Positions 38,201 to 53,156 are shown, numbered from the stretch's first letter. The stretch: 64,000 bases of DNA from Distichodus sexfasciatus (GCA_032718565.1 JAVGVS010000454.1:113501-177500); one strand, 5' to 3'. The notes: generated from the sequence alone by a model not told the origin. Numbers and translations: made by a program.

Positions 38201-41200
38201 GTATATTTTATATTCTTTTTATATATTGCTTATTCTATGTGCCTTATTGTTATTTGTTCATTGCACTGTTAAAACTGGAGCCACGTCGTCTCTCTGCTAC
38301 TTGTACAGAATATGGCAGAAATGACAAAGTTTACTTTGACTTTGACAGATACACCTTTGGTGTCCGATTAATATAACTTTATTAATTGTACTATTAATTT
38401 TGAATGCAACAATGAAAGAATTTTCTGGGCACTATGGGCAAAGGTATAAGGGTCTCGTTTTTGACTCATAGTGTGTATATGCATATCCTGTATACATCTA
38501 TTATTTTTCACAATCAGAGGTTAACTTTGTTTTCACCTTTCTGTGTCCTTGAGAGCAGGAAGTGTGGTGTGCTGGGCTGAGAGCCATAGCTCACGTGAGA
38601 GAAGTCATACCCAGTCTTCACTGAAAGAATAAGCACAAAGAACAAGCTTTTTAAACACACAAATATATAAAACATAAAACCAAGTCCGTTTGCTTTTGAA
38701 GAAATCATTAAAGCATTAATTGTCTGCAAGGTCTGTGACTTTAATCCTGATTAATTGGCTGTATTATTCAGGTATCAACTTTACTAAAACCAGTCGCTTG
38801 TCGCAACAGAGGTTTCCGAGAAAAAACACTGTTTATGTTGCGTGGGGTAAAATTTTGGATATTTTGTTTTTAGTGTTTTGAAACAGTGGAAGGTCTATAC
38901 TGTACTGTTGTGAATAAATTTCGCTGAAAAACTTTCCATCCTAAAAATGTGACTTTCTTGAGGTGAGGAATTCAATTCCAGCAGAATGTTAAAAGTTTCT
39001 GTTTTGACCGCTCTACTCCAATATTTACGGTAAATCCACTCGTTGACTAGAGTGAAGATATTTCTCCGGAATCCATCTTCGTCTCCCGAGTTCAGTTAAC
39101 CTAACGCAGGTAGGCTATCCGTGTGGCTGTGAATGCAGCGTAGGCTACCGTAAATGCAAACGTAGCCGCGACCGCACCAAGCGTCTGTGAGTGCTACGGC
39201 GATAGTCAACTTCAAAGGCAGATTTCTCCGTTTCTCACTTGGCGTGACAGGAGAAACCCGACTCCTTTGAATGTTGATATCTCAGTCATATGTCGTCCCA
39301 TTCATTCGATATAGGTATCGTTTTAAAGGTTGATTTATGCCCTTTCGTGAAAACATAATAACTCAATTGAAACAAGCGACTGGTTTTGCCGTGGAGGGTC
39401 ACAAATGATCGCGTGTTTAGTTCTATTGTGCGGGTGCCTTTAAGGACTGGTGTCCACCAAGTTCTTGACTATGTTTGTCCAACTTTTTTATTCCTCAAAG
39501 TGGCCTGCGTTACACACTTGAGGTGAGGAAACCAGCTGATATCTCCACACTTTACACGTGTTACAATATGTATGATGTCTGATCAATGTTAAGGGCTTGT
39601 TTATCGCTTAAAACATGCTGTCTCGTCAAATATCGTTACTCCGCCCCAGACAGATTACTGTCGTTTTCATTTGGATGTTGGCAGCAGCTTATTTAAAAGT
39701 GAGCTAGAGATTGCAATATTAAGCTTGCTTAAAATGTTTCCATGAACTCAAGCTTAACCATTCATCATCAATAGAGCTGTGGGAGAAGAAGTAAAAGTTA
39801 CCGTAAGGGGTTGGAGGTGACACTGGGAAGGCAGGCGTTGGTGGAGGCTGGCCAAGATCTATCCATGTCGGTCTCTCAGATGAGAATCCAATGTAGTCCA
39901 CCACATCACTACCAAATAGACTCCCACTCTGCAATTAATATATAAAAATATATATAGACGCCCATGATTTATTGTCAGATTGTCTGAAAATAATATATTA
40001 TTGACGCATATTGATGAGAACAATAGACGGGTGAGACTGTGTGTGTGCATGTGTGTACCGTAGATGGCGTGTAGACAGCAGTCTTGGGTAAGATTTCAGC
40101 AGCAGGACTGCTGGATGCAGATGGATTTATGACATCACTGCTCTGCCTACATCTCCAACCTGGGCGAGAGAGAGATTCATAAGCCATGCCATAAATTCCA
40201 GAGTTGATTGCGGGATTACGAGTGTGTGTGTTTGGTCTTGGATTCAGCTCCAAATCAAATCCTGATCCTAACATTAATGGTTCAATAAAGTAATTAAGTT
40301 TTCTCTGTTAATAATCATTTACGAACGTATAGCTCTCAAAGCTGTCAAATATTTGTTTTATATCCTCCTAAAAATTCTAGCATGCTCATATTTTAGCGTT
40401 TGAGGATTGACTCTGATCTGCAGAAGTAATGCTTTTTCCAGAGCGCAATGCAACTTCTCTGAACTGCATAATATGAAGCTGAACTCAGTCTTGAGAACTC
40501 AACTCAGCTCTGACTAAGCCTGATTCAGACGCACTGTGGATCAGTGGCTGTTTTGGCTCATATTTTAGAATCTGATGTCACAGTGACTCAAAGGTGAGGA
40601 AAAGTGTGTCTGTGAGGCATCTTTCACTTCAAACACATTCCTGAGCTCTTACACAATATGAGTCTCAAAACACACCCACACCCACACTGACACACTTCGC
40701 TATACATTTGGAGACGTTCATTAGACATAATGTTTGCAGTAAATACACCTAAAACTAACTCTAATCATTAATAACCTCAGAAATGAAAATAAAACTTTTC
40801 TGCTCTTTTATAGTTTGGTTACATTTGCTTTAATCAGTTCCTTCAGGATTTTCAAGAGTCTTTTTAAAGATTGTTGCAGCCTAAAATGCCTGATTATGTG
40901 CCGACTTTTCTAAAAGAAACTGCAATGAAAGTTGCGGTGTTTTCTTCTTATTATTATTTCTTATTATTATTACTGTTAGTGTTATCTTTATTATTATTAT
41001 TAATTATTATTATTATTATTATTAATAATTTTGTATATATAATTTTTTTCCCCCCCTTTTTTTTTTCCCTTTCTTCTCTCTTGTATTTTCTTTCTCTTTT
41101 GTTTGTTTGTTTTTTTGTTTTATTTTGCTTGTTTGGATGTCTGTAATTCCCTCAGTCAGTCCCCCTGTTTTCTAAAAGATACGTGAGAGCTTGTATAGTT

Positions 41201-44200
41201 TAAATTTACTCAATGAAATTTGTAATTAAAAATAAAGTTGTCCTCTGAAGAGGGGGGGTGGTGGCGGGGTTTTAAAAAAAAAAAGAAAGAAAGAAAGTTG
41301 CGGTGTTTTTAGACGTTTTGTTGCGATTACATTTTGGGAGTAAGTCTCTTTTTCTCCCTTTTATAATTACTCTTTAACAATTACTTTAAATTGATTAATT
41401 AATAAATTAGAAAAATGTATAAAAACCATATTTATTTATTTATTTTTGAAGGTAAACATGAGGCATTTTTATAGCACACGTTTCCTACGTCTGGCGTATG
41501 GCTGAACATTTTGTGGGAAATAATTGTTAAATAATTTAGGAAAAGTTGGTTAAGATTGCAGTCGGGGTGAATTTGCAGGGATTGGCTGAATTTGCGTTAA
41601 TAGTTGCGATTGCAACATTGCGAAATCCCGGAGGGTCTGTTTAACACAGAAGACATTTTAGCAAAAACCGACATTGCCATTTGCCGCCCCAAAAGATGGG
41701 TCTGTTTCCAATCCGCAGGTGTTTGTCCCAAAAATAAGTCTAGGTCAGAAACACACACTCACACACACACACACACACACTTAAGAGGACACGAGTACTA
41801 TTCTATGTATTTCTGAAATAGGATATGCATGTGAAATTCTGCCAAAAATTCCCCTTTTTCTTCAGAAGCTATGTACAGTATGTACAGTGCATGAGTAAAA
41901 TGGGATCATTTTGAGGAATCTATAATAAAACTACAATCACAGCAGTCATAAATAATCTTTCAGGCCAGGGTCGGAGGTGTAGCTTTGTTGAATGTTTGTT
42001 TTTTAGTGAACTACAGCTTTCTTCTAGTCACTAAATCAGGGTGGCTTAGGCCAGCTGGAGAGGACGGGTTTATGGTAGCTAAGTGACTTTCAGGTGTAAA
42101 AGCTAAACAAGAACCAGACACACACTCACACAATAAAAAGATCAAGACTTCTGTGTCCAGTTTAAAGTGTAAAGGTCAGAAGTGCGCATCTGGATTGCAG
42201 GCTCTTTTTGCTGAAATCCTGACGTTTAAATCACATTCCTCCTTCAAACAGCATCAGTTGCTAAAAAAAATTTAAATAAAATTGCACTCTTGTGGATTTG
42301 GTACGGCCAGCTGTCATTAATAATACGAGACCAGCGGCATTGAGAATCTTAATACACTCAATAAGCTACAAAATGACAAGATACATGGACTTCTTGCACA
42401 TTTATGACAAGAAAATTAGTATTACTGAAATGGAAGTTAATTTTTCATAATGATTTCTATAAATCAACAAACCTCCAAAAAATTTAAACAGAGAACTTGC
42501 TAATAGCAGGAAGTTGCTTAAGGTTTACACAGACATCTATACTTTTGTGTGTGTGTGTGTGTGTGTGTGTGGGCGGGCACAAAAACATGCAAGCGAATAC
42601 ACACACACATGCTCAGAGTTGCTTGCAGCGCTAACAGACTTAACAAAGTTTATTTTCCTTACCTGTCCAAGGAACCACATAGAGGTCCATTGTGAGTCTG
42701 TGTGTGTGTGTTGAGTGTGTGTGTGTGTGTGTGTGTGTGTGCCATAGCTTAAATCCACCTCAGCCAACATAAGCTTTCCAAGTGAGTTGAGAAAGCAATG
42801 AGTAAGTCAATGACCTCTCAGTTCTTGTTGCAGAGTGAATAACGCCTTTTTACTACTCTTTTATTCCAAAACCTGAGGGAATGAATGAATAACTCCTAAT
42901 TCTGCTTCATGATTAGCAAAGACACTTAATAAAAAATAAATAAAATACAAATAAATGCAGGTTTGATTGGCAGCAGAAATGTCATAAGTGTTCATGTTTG
43001 GGTCTTCTTTTAATTCCTGTACTAATATCCTTTAAAATTAATATTGTGATTATTTCAAACTTTTACTTCAGTTACGACTAATAAACAACAGATTATTTTA
43101 AGGAGGGCAGTTCGTGAACGTCTTAAAGTTATAATCAAATGAACCTAAATGAGCAAGAGAAAATTGGTGAGAGGTTTGAGGTTTTGGATTTTCCATTAAT
43201 AGCGTAGTTCTTCTATGTTCTTCTTTTTTTTAAACTCAGAATGGAGAAATAAAATAAACTACAAAAGTTTTTGTACACCACAGTTGTATTACTTTTCCAT
43301 TTACTTCATAAACTGCAGATTGTTTATTCATGTAAAGCAGTGGAACGTTGTAACACGGAAAGAGTGTGTAACAGTCCACGTGTGACGTCATATTAACGGG
43401 TTGTGTGGTGATGGCAGAGTCAAATTGTTGGCTGTTCTTTAACTTTAACAGTCTCCAAAATCCACATAGAGCGACTAGAATTATCAATCCAAACTGTCTA
43501 GAACTGCATTCTACACAGGGATACCTCTTATTTTTTAATAAACTGTCTGTATATTCATATTAAAATGCTGCAGATCTTCAAGGACTGTAATTGTAGTTTT
43601 TCTCCACTTGACTGCTGTATGCATTTTATTATTTATTTATTTAATTTTTCTACCTCTAGCTTAGAGTCTATATTCAATCATTCATTATCCGACCCGTTAA
43701 TCCCTATCGGGGTCGTGGGGAACGGAGCATATCCCGGGAACTATGGGCGCAGGGCGGGGCCCAACCCTGGGCAGGCGCCAACCCACCGCAGGGCACACAC
43801 ACAATCACACTCTCACTCGGCGAATTTAGAGTCACCACTTAACCCACTTAACCGGCTGACCCCGGGATCGAACCCAGGACCTTCTTGCTATTTTCCCTGC
43901 CTTCATGCTAACCACTGCCGCCCTAGAGTCTATATTTATAGCTTATTTTTAAATGTATACACTATGTGCCTTCTTTGAAAGTGAGTGATTATTTGTCATT
44001 GTGAACACACCACAGCACAGCACACAGTACACGACAACAAAATGTGACCTCTGCATTTGACCCAGCCATGAAGGAGCAGTGGGCAGCTAACAAGGGCAGC
44101 ACCAGGGGAGCTGTGCTTGGGGACAGTAGCTTACTCATGAGTACCTCAGTGGTAACTTTACCACTTCTGGGATTCAAACCAGCGACCTTCAGATCACCGG

Positions 44201-47200
44201 GTGGACGCACTAACCGTTACGCTACCAACTGCCCAAAAATACTCTGTAAAAACGATGACAAAGCTTACTTTGACTTTGCCTTGGACTAAATCAGAAAGTC
44301 TACCACAACATCATGCCGTTCCACCAGGCAACGGACTCATTGGAGCGCCATTCTTTATGAGCATGATCAATGAACCGAAATATATGACATTGAAAAAAAC
44401 GGTACTCACACGGTGAACATACGGTAACAGTATTTTGGAAGATTATTGGGTGTATTTGTAGTAAATATTAAGTGAGAATTATGCAAATGTAGATAATCTC
44501 AAAACTTTATCCCCAATCTGCTGCGCACTTTGAGGTCTTGGGCTTTGTCGTTCATTGTAATTCTGTTAGCTGAGTGAAGCTCATCACTAGCACTAAATTA
44601 CCTTATGATTTACTGTACGCAGTTTGCTTAAAAAGACTGTTTTGACATTCATGTCTTTCCTTTTTCCTTACTCCGTTGAGAGAAAAGATCTCCCTCAGAG
44701 CTAGCTTTAAGGCAGGAACTGCCTCTGCACGCATACATCCATAAAAGCACTGATGTGAAGACTGATGTGTCTTGAGAGACGTGCGCTGAAAGATAAAGAG
44801 CTGGGAAGTGCTATGAAAAATGTGAACTGCACAATGCAGTCAAATATGTCTTTAAATAATGCTATACTCCAATCAGCCATAACGTTATGACCATCTACCT
44901 AATATTGAGCAGTTACAGCCCATACGGAGCAAACAGTGATGCACTGTGTGTCCTGACACCCTTCTATTAGAACCATCACTAACACAGGGCTCAAATCAAT
45001 ATCATGATTAACTGAACTATTTATCCTGATTAGGATTAATGAAGTTTTAAAGGTGGTTGGATGAAACACACACAGTAGTCGCAGACTGGACGGGCCAGAG
45101 CCTCGTGAGACAACACATACATTAGTGTGTTTTTAAGGGGACAGTACATGAACACACACTGGGACATGTACTAACTGCAATAAAAAATAAAAAAAAAGTA
45201 TTAATCAATTTTATCAAAATTAATGACACAGGCAAGATTAAGTCGATTAGAGGTTTTCAATGTCGTTCTGATTCATGTTCAATTAACCGTTCAGCTTTAG
45301 GTCCTGATGACAGCAGTGCACGAACATCACACGAGAGCTGCAGTTTTGGAGACGCTCCGACCCAGTCGTCTAGCCATAATCACAAGTCCTTCAGATTGCG
45401 CAAATAATTGCGCAAATTTAATTCATTCTACTGTGCAGTTCTGACCAATTACCGCAACTTTTCCGCAATTTTTGACCAATCATTGTCATTTCCCGCAAAA
45501 TGTTGAGCCATGCGTCAGAGAACTCACTTCCCTGTTACGTTTAGAAGACGCAGGAAACTTGTGCAATAAAAACGTCTCACATTTACCTTCAAAAATAACT
45601 CAATGATTAATGGTTAATAAAAATATTAGTGGTTTTGTTCCCTTCATTTTAATTTATTGTTAAAGAATTACTATAAAGGGGGACAAATTCACAATTTTTT
45701 CCACAGCTTTGACTTGCTCCCGCAAGTTATTGCAACAAAACGCACAAAGTAAACAATGCTCATCACAATCTTTTAGAAAAGCTGCCGCAAAATTAGGCAT
45801 TTTAAGCCGCGACAATCTCAAAAATGCTCACAAAATCCTGGAGGGACTGTCATATCCTTACACTTTCCCATGTTTATTGCACATCAACTTCAAGGACAAA
45901 ATGGTCACTCAGTGCTTAAAATACCCCACTCACTGCCAGGTGACAAGTGCCGGCACGGTGGCACAGTGGTTAGCGCTGCCGCCTCACGGCAAGAAGGTCC
46001 TGGGTTCGTTCCAAAAGCATGCACTGTAGGTCAAATGGCAACTCTAAATTGGCTCATAAGGTGTGTGTGAGTGTGTGTGCCTTGCAGTGTGTTGGTGCCT
46101 GCCCATGGTTGGTCCCCGCCTTACGCCCGCAGGTTCCCGGGATAGACTCCGATCCCCCTCCACCCCGTGCAGGCGCAACCCCGGTTGGGATTAAGCGTTT
46201 CGGATAATGAATGAATGAATGAATGAATGCTAGGTGACAATGTAGTGAGGTAGTTAATGTTATTCACTTCACCTATTGGTGGTTATGTGATAATCGTAAC
46301 ACCACCATTTCATCACTTTAGTAATTTTTGTTAATGTGCATTTGTTGGTGGTATGACTAAAGAGAACGTTTAGTAAAAGACAAAAAACAATCTGTAGCAA
46401 TGCACTTGTAATGAGTAATAAGCTTCATGAAAGATCACTTCATCCATCAAAGAGATTCAGAGGGAGTTTCTGTCCTCGGGCTGTAATGCTTCTTAACCAG
46501 AATATACCACCACAACATTTTAACCGTTCTTAATAACACAGACTGACTCATGTGAACTCTTTCTGTCTGTCTCCCACCGGCTGTTTATGACTTTTAAATC
46601 CATTACGCAACAAAAAAGACACACTGCACTACCAAAACATAGTTTATCCTACATTATGCAAATATCTATGCCGTGAAGATCTATTTTAGGAAACATATTT
46701 TCTTTTCTAAATATACTTTTATTTTTTTATTTAATGTAATCTTGGAAACTAATCAGGGAGCATTCCACTACACATTCTTGTACGACTATGTATGCGATAA
46801 ATAAAGAATCTTGACTTGAATTTCCCGAGCTTTTTGGATCTCTCACCTGATTGGTCGGATTTTGCCAGGCCCCCAGAGCGTCCAGTCCCATTGCTGTGCA
46901 GAGAAGCGGAATGTGCCATGTGACTTCTGGCCCTTGTGGGAACCGGCTCAAATTCGGGATCCAGATCTAGGATCAGCTGGTTGAGCTGTTCGATCGACTG
47001 GTCAATATCCAAGGCGAGGGAGGCAAACTCATCGTCCTTCTCAGCCTCCGACTCCGACATTTCGGCCGAGTTGCCGGCAGTAACCACAAGGTTACTTTTA
47101 ATCCCAGACTCCTTCATCCTCTGTTCTGGTCTTTCCGACGGCGTGTACGTGTACGGATCAGCGGCGGAAACCAGTTGTTGTTGCCTCACCCAAATTTGCG

Positions 47201-48145
47201 TCTGATATCCACTAGACACCGAGACGTGGCTGGGAACTGGGGTGGAATTTACCCCACTATTGTACACCTCACTAGAATTGGGACACACCCCATTTCCGGC
47301 TTCCATTAACTTCACGGAATTGGGAACGCCCTCCTCTGTCGTCAACGGCATCGAAGCGGACTGGTCCAGGCCCGTTTGTTTTGAGTCGGGCAGCACTGAA
47401 GCAACATCCTCATCGTCCAGAATGTCGGTCTCTCGTTCTTTGGGCGCCACGTCGCCGCCGTTGACGTGAAAGTCTGTATGTAACTTTTTCCCACCTGTTT
47501 TTCCATCGCCGGCAAGCGCAAGTTCGATGGTCATCTCTGCTAAAGATTTCTGCTCGCTTTCCATGCTGCTGCCAAGTTTCTGGAGTTGTGAACGCTCCTC
47601 CGGGCTGTGGCCGGTCAGCAGGACGGCGCCCGGTCCTCCGGCCAACTGCGAGTTACTGGAGAGCCCAGAGTCACTGCTCACTGAAGGGGCACATTCACTC
47701 GGTTGAGCTTGTGTTGGAAAAAAAGAAGAGGGGAGAAGAGAGAAATAAAACTCTGAGTTACACTGTAAAAACAATGCAAATTTACAGTATAATAGTGGCT
47801 CTATTATTTCTGTAGTAACTCTCGCTAGGTGAAAGACACTCATCTCTGGACTTGTGGGTTCAGAACCTACCTCCAGCACTATTATCATAATTGTCCCCCG
47901 AGCAAGGCCCTTAAGCCCAAACTGCTCTCAGGGAAACTGTCTCTGAAATTAGGAAAACTGAAGCTGCTCTGGACAAGAGCATCTGCTAAATGCTGTAAAT
48001 GTAAATTTACAGCAGTTGGTTAAAGTCTAAAGTTATGGTGGTGATGAGAGTGTGTTGAAAGCTGGGTCACACCTGAAGCCTGCTGACACACACTTTCGCT
48101 CTAACTGTACGATGTGTCAGGACTGGAGGTCTAGACACGCAATGT

Positions 48146-48180
<35 letters not shown>

Positions 48181-51100
48181 AAGATAACATGCCTGTCATG
48201 TCATACGCAAAACCAGACAGGCTTTGTCTACATCAGCCTTTGTGTGACCATCACATGTCCTTGCAACAGCAGAACATCAGTCATGCTTTAGAGACTGAAC
48301 GCTGATCGAACACGATAACGTATGTCATCACACACTCATGCACACACACGCACATTTACTTCACTCTACCTTTGGGGATGTTCCATAGACTTAATAATTA
48401 CTGTAGTTAAATAAACGTATGCCTGCCTCTAAACTATAACCGCAGTAATTAAAATGAAACCCTTCTGCTTGTTTAGTTTTTCTCACATTTATTTTAATGC
48501 AAAATATATCTACTAAAAAATACAGTCCACAACTTTCTGTATATATCTCTACCACTTCTTTCTTTCCTTCTCTCTCTATTTACATATACCTAACAATGTT
48601 GGGTCCAAAACGTAATAGTTTATAGATTATGATATTATGTTTATAGATAATGAGTTAAAAGCATTACTTCTGAGTTACTTTCACCAAAACAACTGCGAAA
48701 GTAGGACTTAGCATTGTAAAATACTAAAATGTAGTTTACTGCAGTTCATTTTACATCCAGTGGAGGGCGCTGTGGTGTAGCATAATCACTGTAGCGGTAC
48801 ACTCTGTAGGAAATAGCTCTTTTACTCGCAGAATTTTTCTTTTGTGCCAAGTTTCTCGTCATGTTGGTGATTTAATAAACATGAAACAGCGCTAAAATTT
48901 GAGTTAAAAGTGTTTTAACGCATGTTACTGAAAAATTTAGGTTTACTTATAATATTGCTGAAAATGTATTAGTAATGCCTTACATTACTGCGTCACAGCA
49001 AAAAGTAATGCATTACTGTAATTATGTTACTTTTCTAACACATCACATTTACTTCATTCAAATTTTGGGGGCATTTCCTGGACATGATGATTACTGAAGC
49101 TAAATAACGCTGTTTCCCTAAACCATAACATTAGTAATGAAAATAAATAACATTTTCTGTTGTTTTACTTTGCTTATGTTCATTATTTATAGTATTATTT
49201 TTGGTCCCCAAAGGCAGGTTCGTCCCTAAACTCCTGGCGTAGAATATGTCCCCCAAAACAATCTAGTTTTCATCATGAAACAACCAATAACAAACAAAGA
49301 ATTTGGAACAACTCCAGCTCAACTCTTCATCATATATCCCTGATTTCTCGAATTAAAATGAACTATAACTAGATTTCTCTCTTCAGTGCTCAGCTTCCCA
49401 TGTTACTCCCGGCTCTCTCATCTGTGCATTCCAAACCCAGCGGCTAATCGATCTCTTCCATATGTCGAGACGCACCGTGTGGCGCTTACAACCTTGTCAC
49501 TGCCTACTGAGAAAAACAGGCTTAAATCACTCTTTAAAAAACTCCACTAAACAAGTCTTTACCGGTCTAATCTTCTCCCAAACGTCTAATCCACTCTGAT
49601 TCGGGAGGGTTTTTAAGGATGATGCAGGAGGAGAAATGGTTTAATCCTCAGCAAACAGAATTAATGGTGGAGATGATTAACTTTGTTGGAACAGTAAAGA
49701 AGTAAATATAATATGAAGTAATATGAAGTAGCTTTCTAAGTGTATCTTTAACAAAATGTTGGCATTTGGAGAGACATTTTACCTTTACTCCATTAAAATG
49801 AAAATCTTTACTGAACTTAAGTAGCTTTTTCTCGTATCTCATGTTTACTAAAGTACTTCCATTTAGAGAGACATTTTACCTTTACTCCACTACATTTCAA
49901 AGTCAAATATTTAAATTTATAGTCCAGTACATTCTGCATTATCTGCCATTCCTTTTTAATAACAAGTGGAAAACAACATAAAAAGCACGCACTGAATGCA
50001 CCAGTCAGCTATAAATTTGTTTTGAAGTTGTTTTGCATCATTGGTTGTCTTGTTGGATGTAGCTACAGATCAACTATAAAATCAATATCACGAATGAAGA
50101 ATTTTTTGTTAGTTTTGCTCACAGTGAAAAGGTCTGCACTCTAAAAATGCTCAACTATTAAAGTTGGGATATTTTTTCTAATGAAAGGGTGCATCTTTGT
50201 GAGTTTTTTTTTTAGAACTGAACGAACACAACACAGATGTAGTGGCAGACCGGACCAGGCTGAAACAAGTGGCAATGCATGTGATAGTATGGACAGTACA
50301 TGAACACACATTGTGGACAGTATTGGCAGGATTTCCTAAAAAATATTAACATAATTTCAGAAAACAACCAAAGACTTCTCTGCTTGGCTCAGTATCATTC
50401 GATTTCTTCTTACGAGAATTCTCCTTCTATTCTAAGGACACATGTAGAGGTAAGCCATTTTTATTTCTGTGAGCATTTTCTGTACTGAGTAATCTAATAG
50501 TAGCTGACAGATGAATGATTCATTGTGGGTGCTGTTAAAATAAATCCTGTAATAAACTGTAGTACTTTCACTTTGGATACTTAACTGAATGAGTTTTTGT
50601 CACTGTGAACACAGCACAGCACGCAGTGCACCAACACCAAATGTGACCTCTGCATTTGACCCATACGTTAAGAAGCAGTGGGCAGCTTTTTGACAGCACC
50701 CAGGGAGCAGTGCTTAGGGACGGTACCTTGCTCATGAGTACCTCAGTGGTACCTATACCGGTCCGGGACTTGAACCGGCGACATTTCGATCACAAAGCCA
50801 ACTTCCTTACTGTTACACGACCCACTGCCCCAAGTACATTTGAAGGCAAATACATTGGTACTTTTATTCAAATATACTTTTACTGGAGTAACATTTTCAG
50901 CATGTACATGTTTATGCTCTACCACGGATTGTTAATCATCAGTTTATTTTGCATGCAGTTTGAAACGAGGCCAAATCAGATGACAAAACTGAAAACAAAA
51001 TATACAAAACTATATGAGGATTTTGCCTGGAGAGCTGCGCTTTTGTCTCATTGTGTTCCAAAGCCGTGAGTCTAAACGGTGAAATAATAGTTGGCTACGG

Positions 51101-52847
51101 GCTGGTGTGTGTGAATTTCTCCATGTGTGTCTAAAGGTGAACGTGTGTGCTGGTGAGGGCTTAAGATGAAACTCACAAAAACCATTTTACACAAACCAGA
51201 TGCAGCAAAGAGAGACGAGGGGGCAAGAAAGCGTATCAATTCTGTTTTTACAAGCACAACTACTGGCATTAAAAGGGCATTTATGGCACAAAATCAGTCT
51301 CAGACATTAACAGAAACTCTTCGTTACTGAACGACGAAATGGTCACACAAACCCACATACAAACACACACACACACACACACCCCTCACTAAAACCACTC
51401 AGGCATAGCTACTACAGTCTCAGGAGAAAGAAATCCAAATACCAGGCATGCATGATAAAAACCCACAGCTGGCGTTGGGACACACACACACACCCCCACC
51501 AAGCAGCCCCCTCTTCATGATGTCATCTTTCATGAAACTTTTTCATTGTGCAGAAACTTACACAACGCAGACTAACACTAACGCAACAGCGCAGACGGCT
51601 ACACAAACCTACTGTAATTTCAGCTCCACTGATTTAGAAATCCACTTCACCTCAAACAATCCAACCAGGAAAATAGCCAGAAGCTCAACGCATCACCATT
51701 GCGTAACCATCAAACCACTAGGAATCGACCTCGCCGTGTTATTGCTCCCTAGAAACGATAAATCAAAATGAAAATTCCTCATTTCCACCCCGTGAAAAAC
51801 ACAGGCACATGACACATGACAAACGACCTAAGCAATAAATTCATTCTATTCTAAGTAGCTCATAAACACATCAGAAGTTAAATAGTAATATATCAGTTAA
51901 CAAACATCCATCCCATAATTCTAGCATCACGAGGACCCTGATTTTTAAATGCTCAAAATTGATTTGGATGAATTGATTTGCATCAATTCATCCAAATCCC
52001 AAAAAAACTTTGGATAACAAATGTTAAACCACAATCCATCCCCCAAACCCCCTACAAACAAGTGTCTGAAATCCGCAACAGCACAGCTGACTGGCCCTAA
52101 AGTGACAGAAAAATGAGAAAAGAGAAAGAACGAGAGAATGAAAAGCGGTGAGGAAGCTGTAGAGAGAAAGCAGCTGCAGGTCTTTAGTGTGTGACCACTA
52201 CGAGGAAAACAGGACAAAAAAGAAGAAGAAAACAAGTTTGGGGTCTAACCTTGAGTTCCTGCTGGTGACTCCACTGTGTGTGTCCATTCTCTCTGCACTC
52301 CTTCACTCTCCTCTCTATCGCTATCTCTTCGTTCTTTTCTTCCCTCTCTCTCCCTCTCTCTCTCTCGCTCGCTCTCCGTACGGCTTCATGCAAGCAGGCA
52401 GCTCACATTCTTTACCATGAGGTGATAACAGCTCCCCTGGGTTGCCTTTTCTTTCCTCCCTCCCTCTCTCCCTCTCTCGATCTCTATCTCTCCGTTGCTT
52501 CACTATGCCATAATTTCTCTCTCCCTCTCAAACTCCGTCACTCTCTGTCAACGCAGCTTCACGCGACTTCTTTCTCTCCCTCCCTCTTTCTTTCTCAAAC
52601 AAACTTAGTTAATCTTTCTTCATTAAGGTAGATCTCTCTTTCTCTCATCCAGTTCTCCATTTATTCTCTCTCTCTCACTCTCCTTCAAAAAAAAAGTCAG
52701 TATCACTCTCTTTTTTCGTGTTGCTTCACTATGCTTTACTCTCACTATCCCCCTCCCTTTCTTCCCTTCTTTTTATTTCCTTCCGTCTTCCTCTCTTCCT
52801 TCCTTTCTTTCTCACACAAACTCAGTTTTTCTCCATTAACATTGCCC

Positions 52848-52888
<41 letters not shown>

Positions 52889-53156
52889 AGTCTGTCTCCC
52901 CCTCTGTTGCTTGTCTCTGCTTTAATCTTTCTTTCTCACAAAGACTCAGTCTCTCTCTCTTTCTCTCTGTATCTCAGTCTGTCTATCTCTCATTTCTTCT
53001 CTCTAATCTCTCTCTCTCTCTCTCTCTCTCTTTAATCTCTTTTCTCCCTTTTTTCTCTCACACAAATTCAGTCAGTCCCACTCAACGTAGCTACACTTTG
53101 CTTTAACCTCCCCCCTCTCTCTCAGTCCGTCCCTCAGTGTCTCTCCATTAACTTTG

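Larger units (their letters stand above)
43570..44285 (+). mobile_element. (TTTGAC)n-tailed family copy, split by two SINEs
   Basis: The left part (to about 43980) matches the 38-kb copy (CTACCTCTAGC...ACTATGTGCCTT). The right end (44236-44285) carries GATGACAAAGCTTACTTTGA. Between them lie SINE C at 43675-43923 and SINE A at 43981-44234. Confidence 0.65.
44867..46300 (-). mobile_element. Tc1-like transposon relic with nested insertions
   Basis: The left end AATCAGCCATAACGTTATGA, preceded by TA, matches a common fish Tc1-type terminus. The body segment GAGACGCTCCGACCCAGTCG and the GTTATTCACTTCACCTATTG stretch near the right end belong to the same family. In intact relatives this region encodes the N-terminal part of a transposase on the minus strand. 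It is now broken by a CAGTCC element and a SINE C. Confidence 0.72.

Noticed and set aside
42663..42697. 35-base minus-strand exon candidate between CA repeats with a strong GTAAGG donor
   Set aside because: Including it shifts the frame and meets a stop in the next exon unless another acceptor is used. Its acceptor lacks a pyrimidine tract, and direct joining of 46847 to 40159 is in phase.
47588..47815. Plus-strand frames opposite the large tns3 exon
   Set aside because: They are shadows of the real coding strand.
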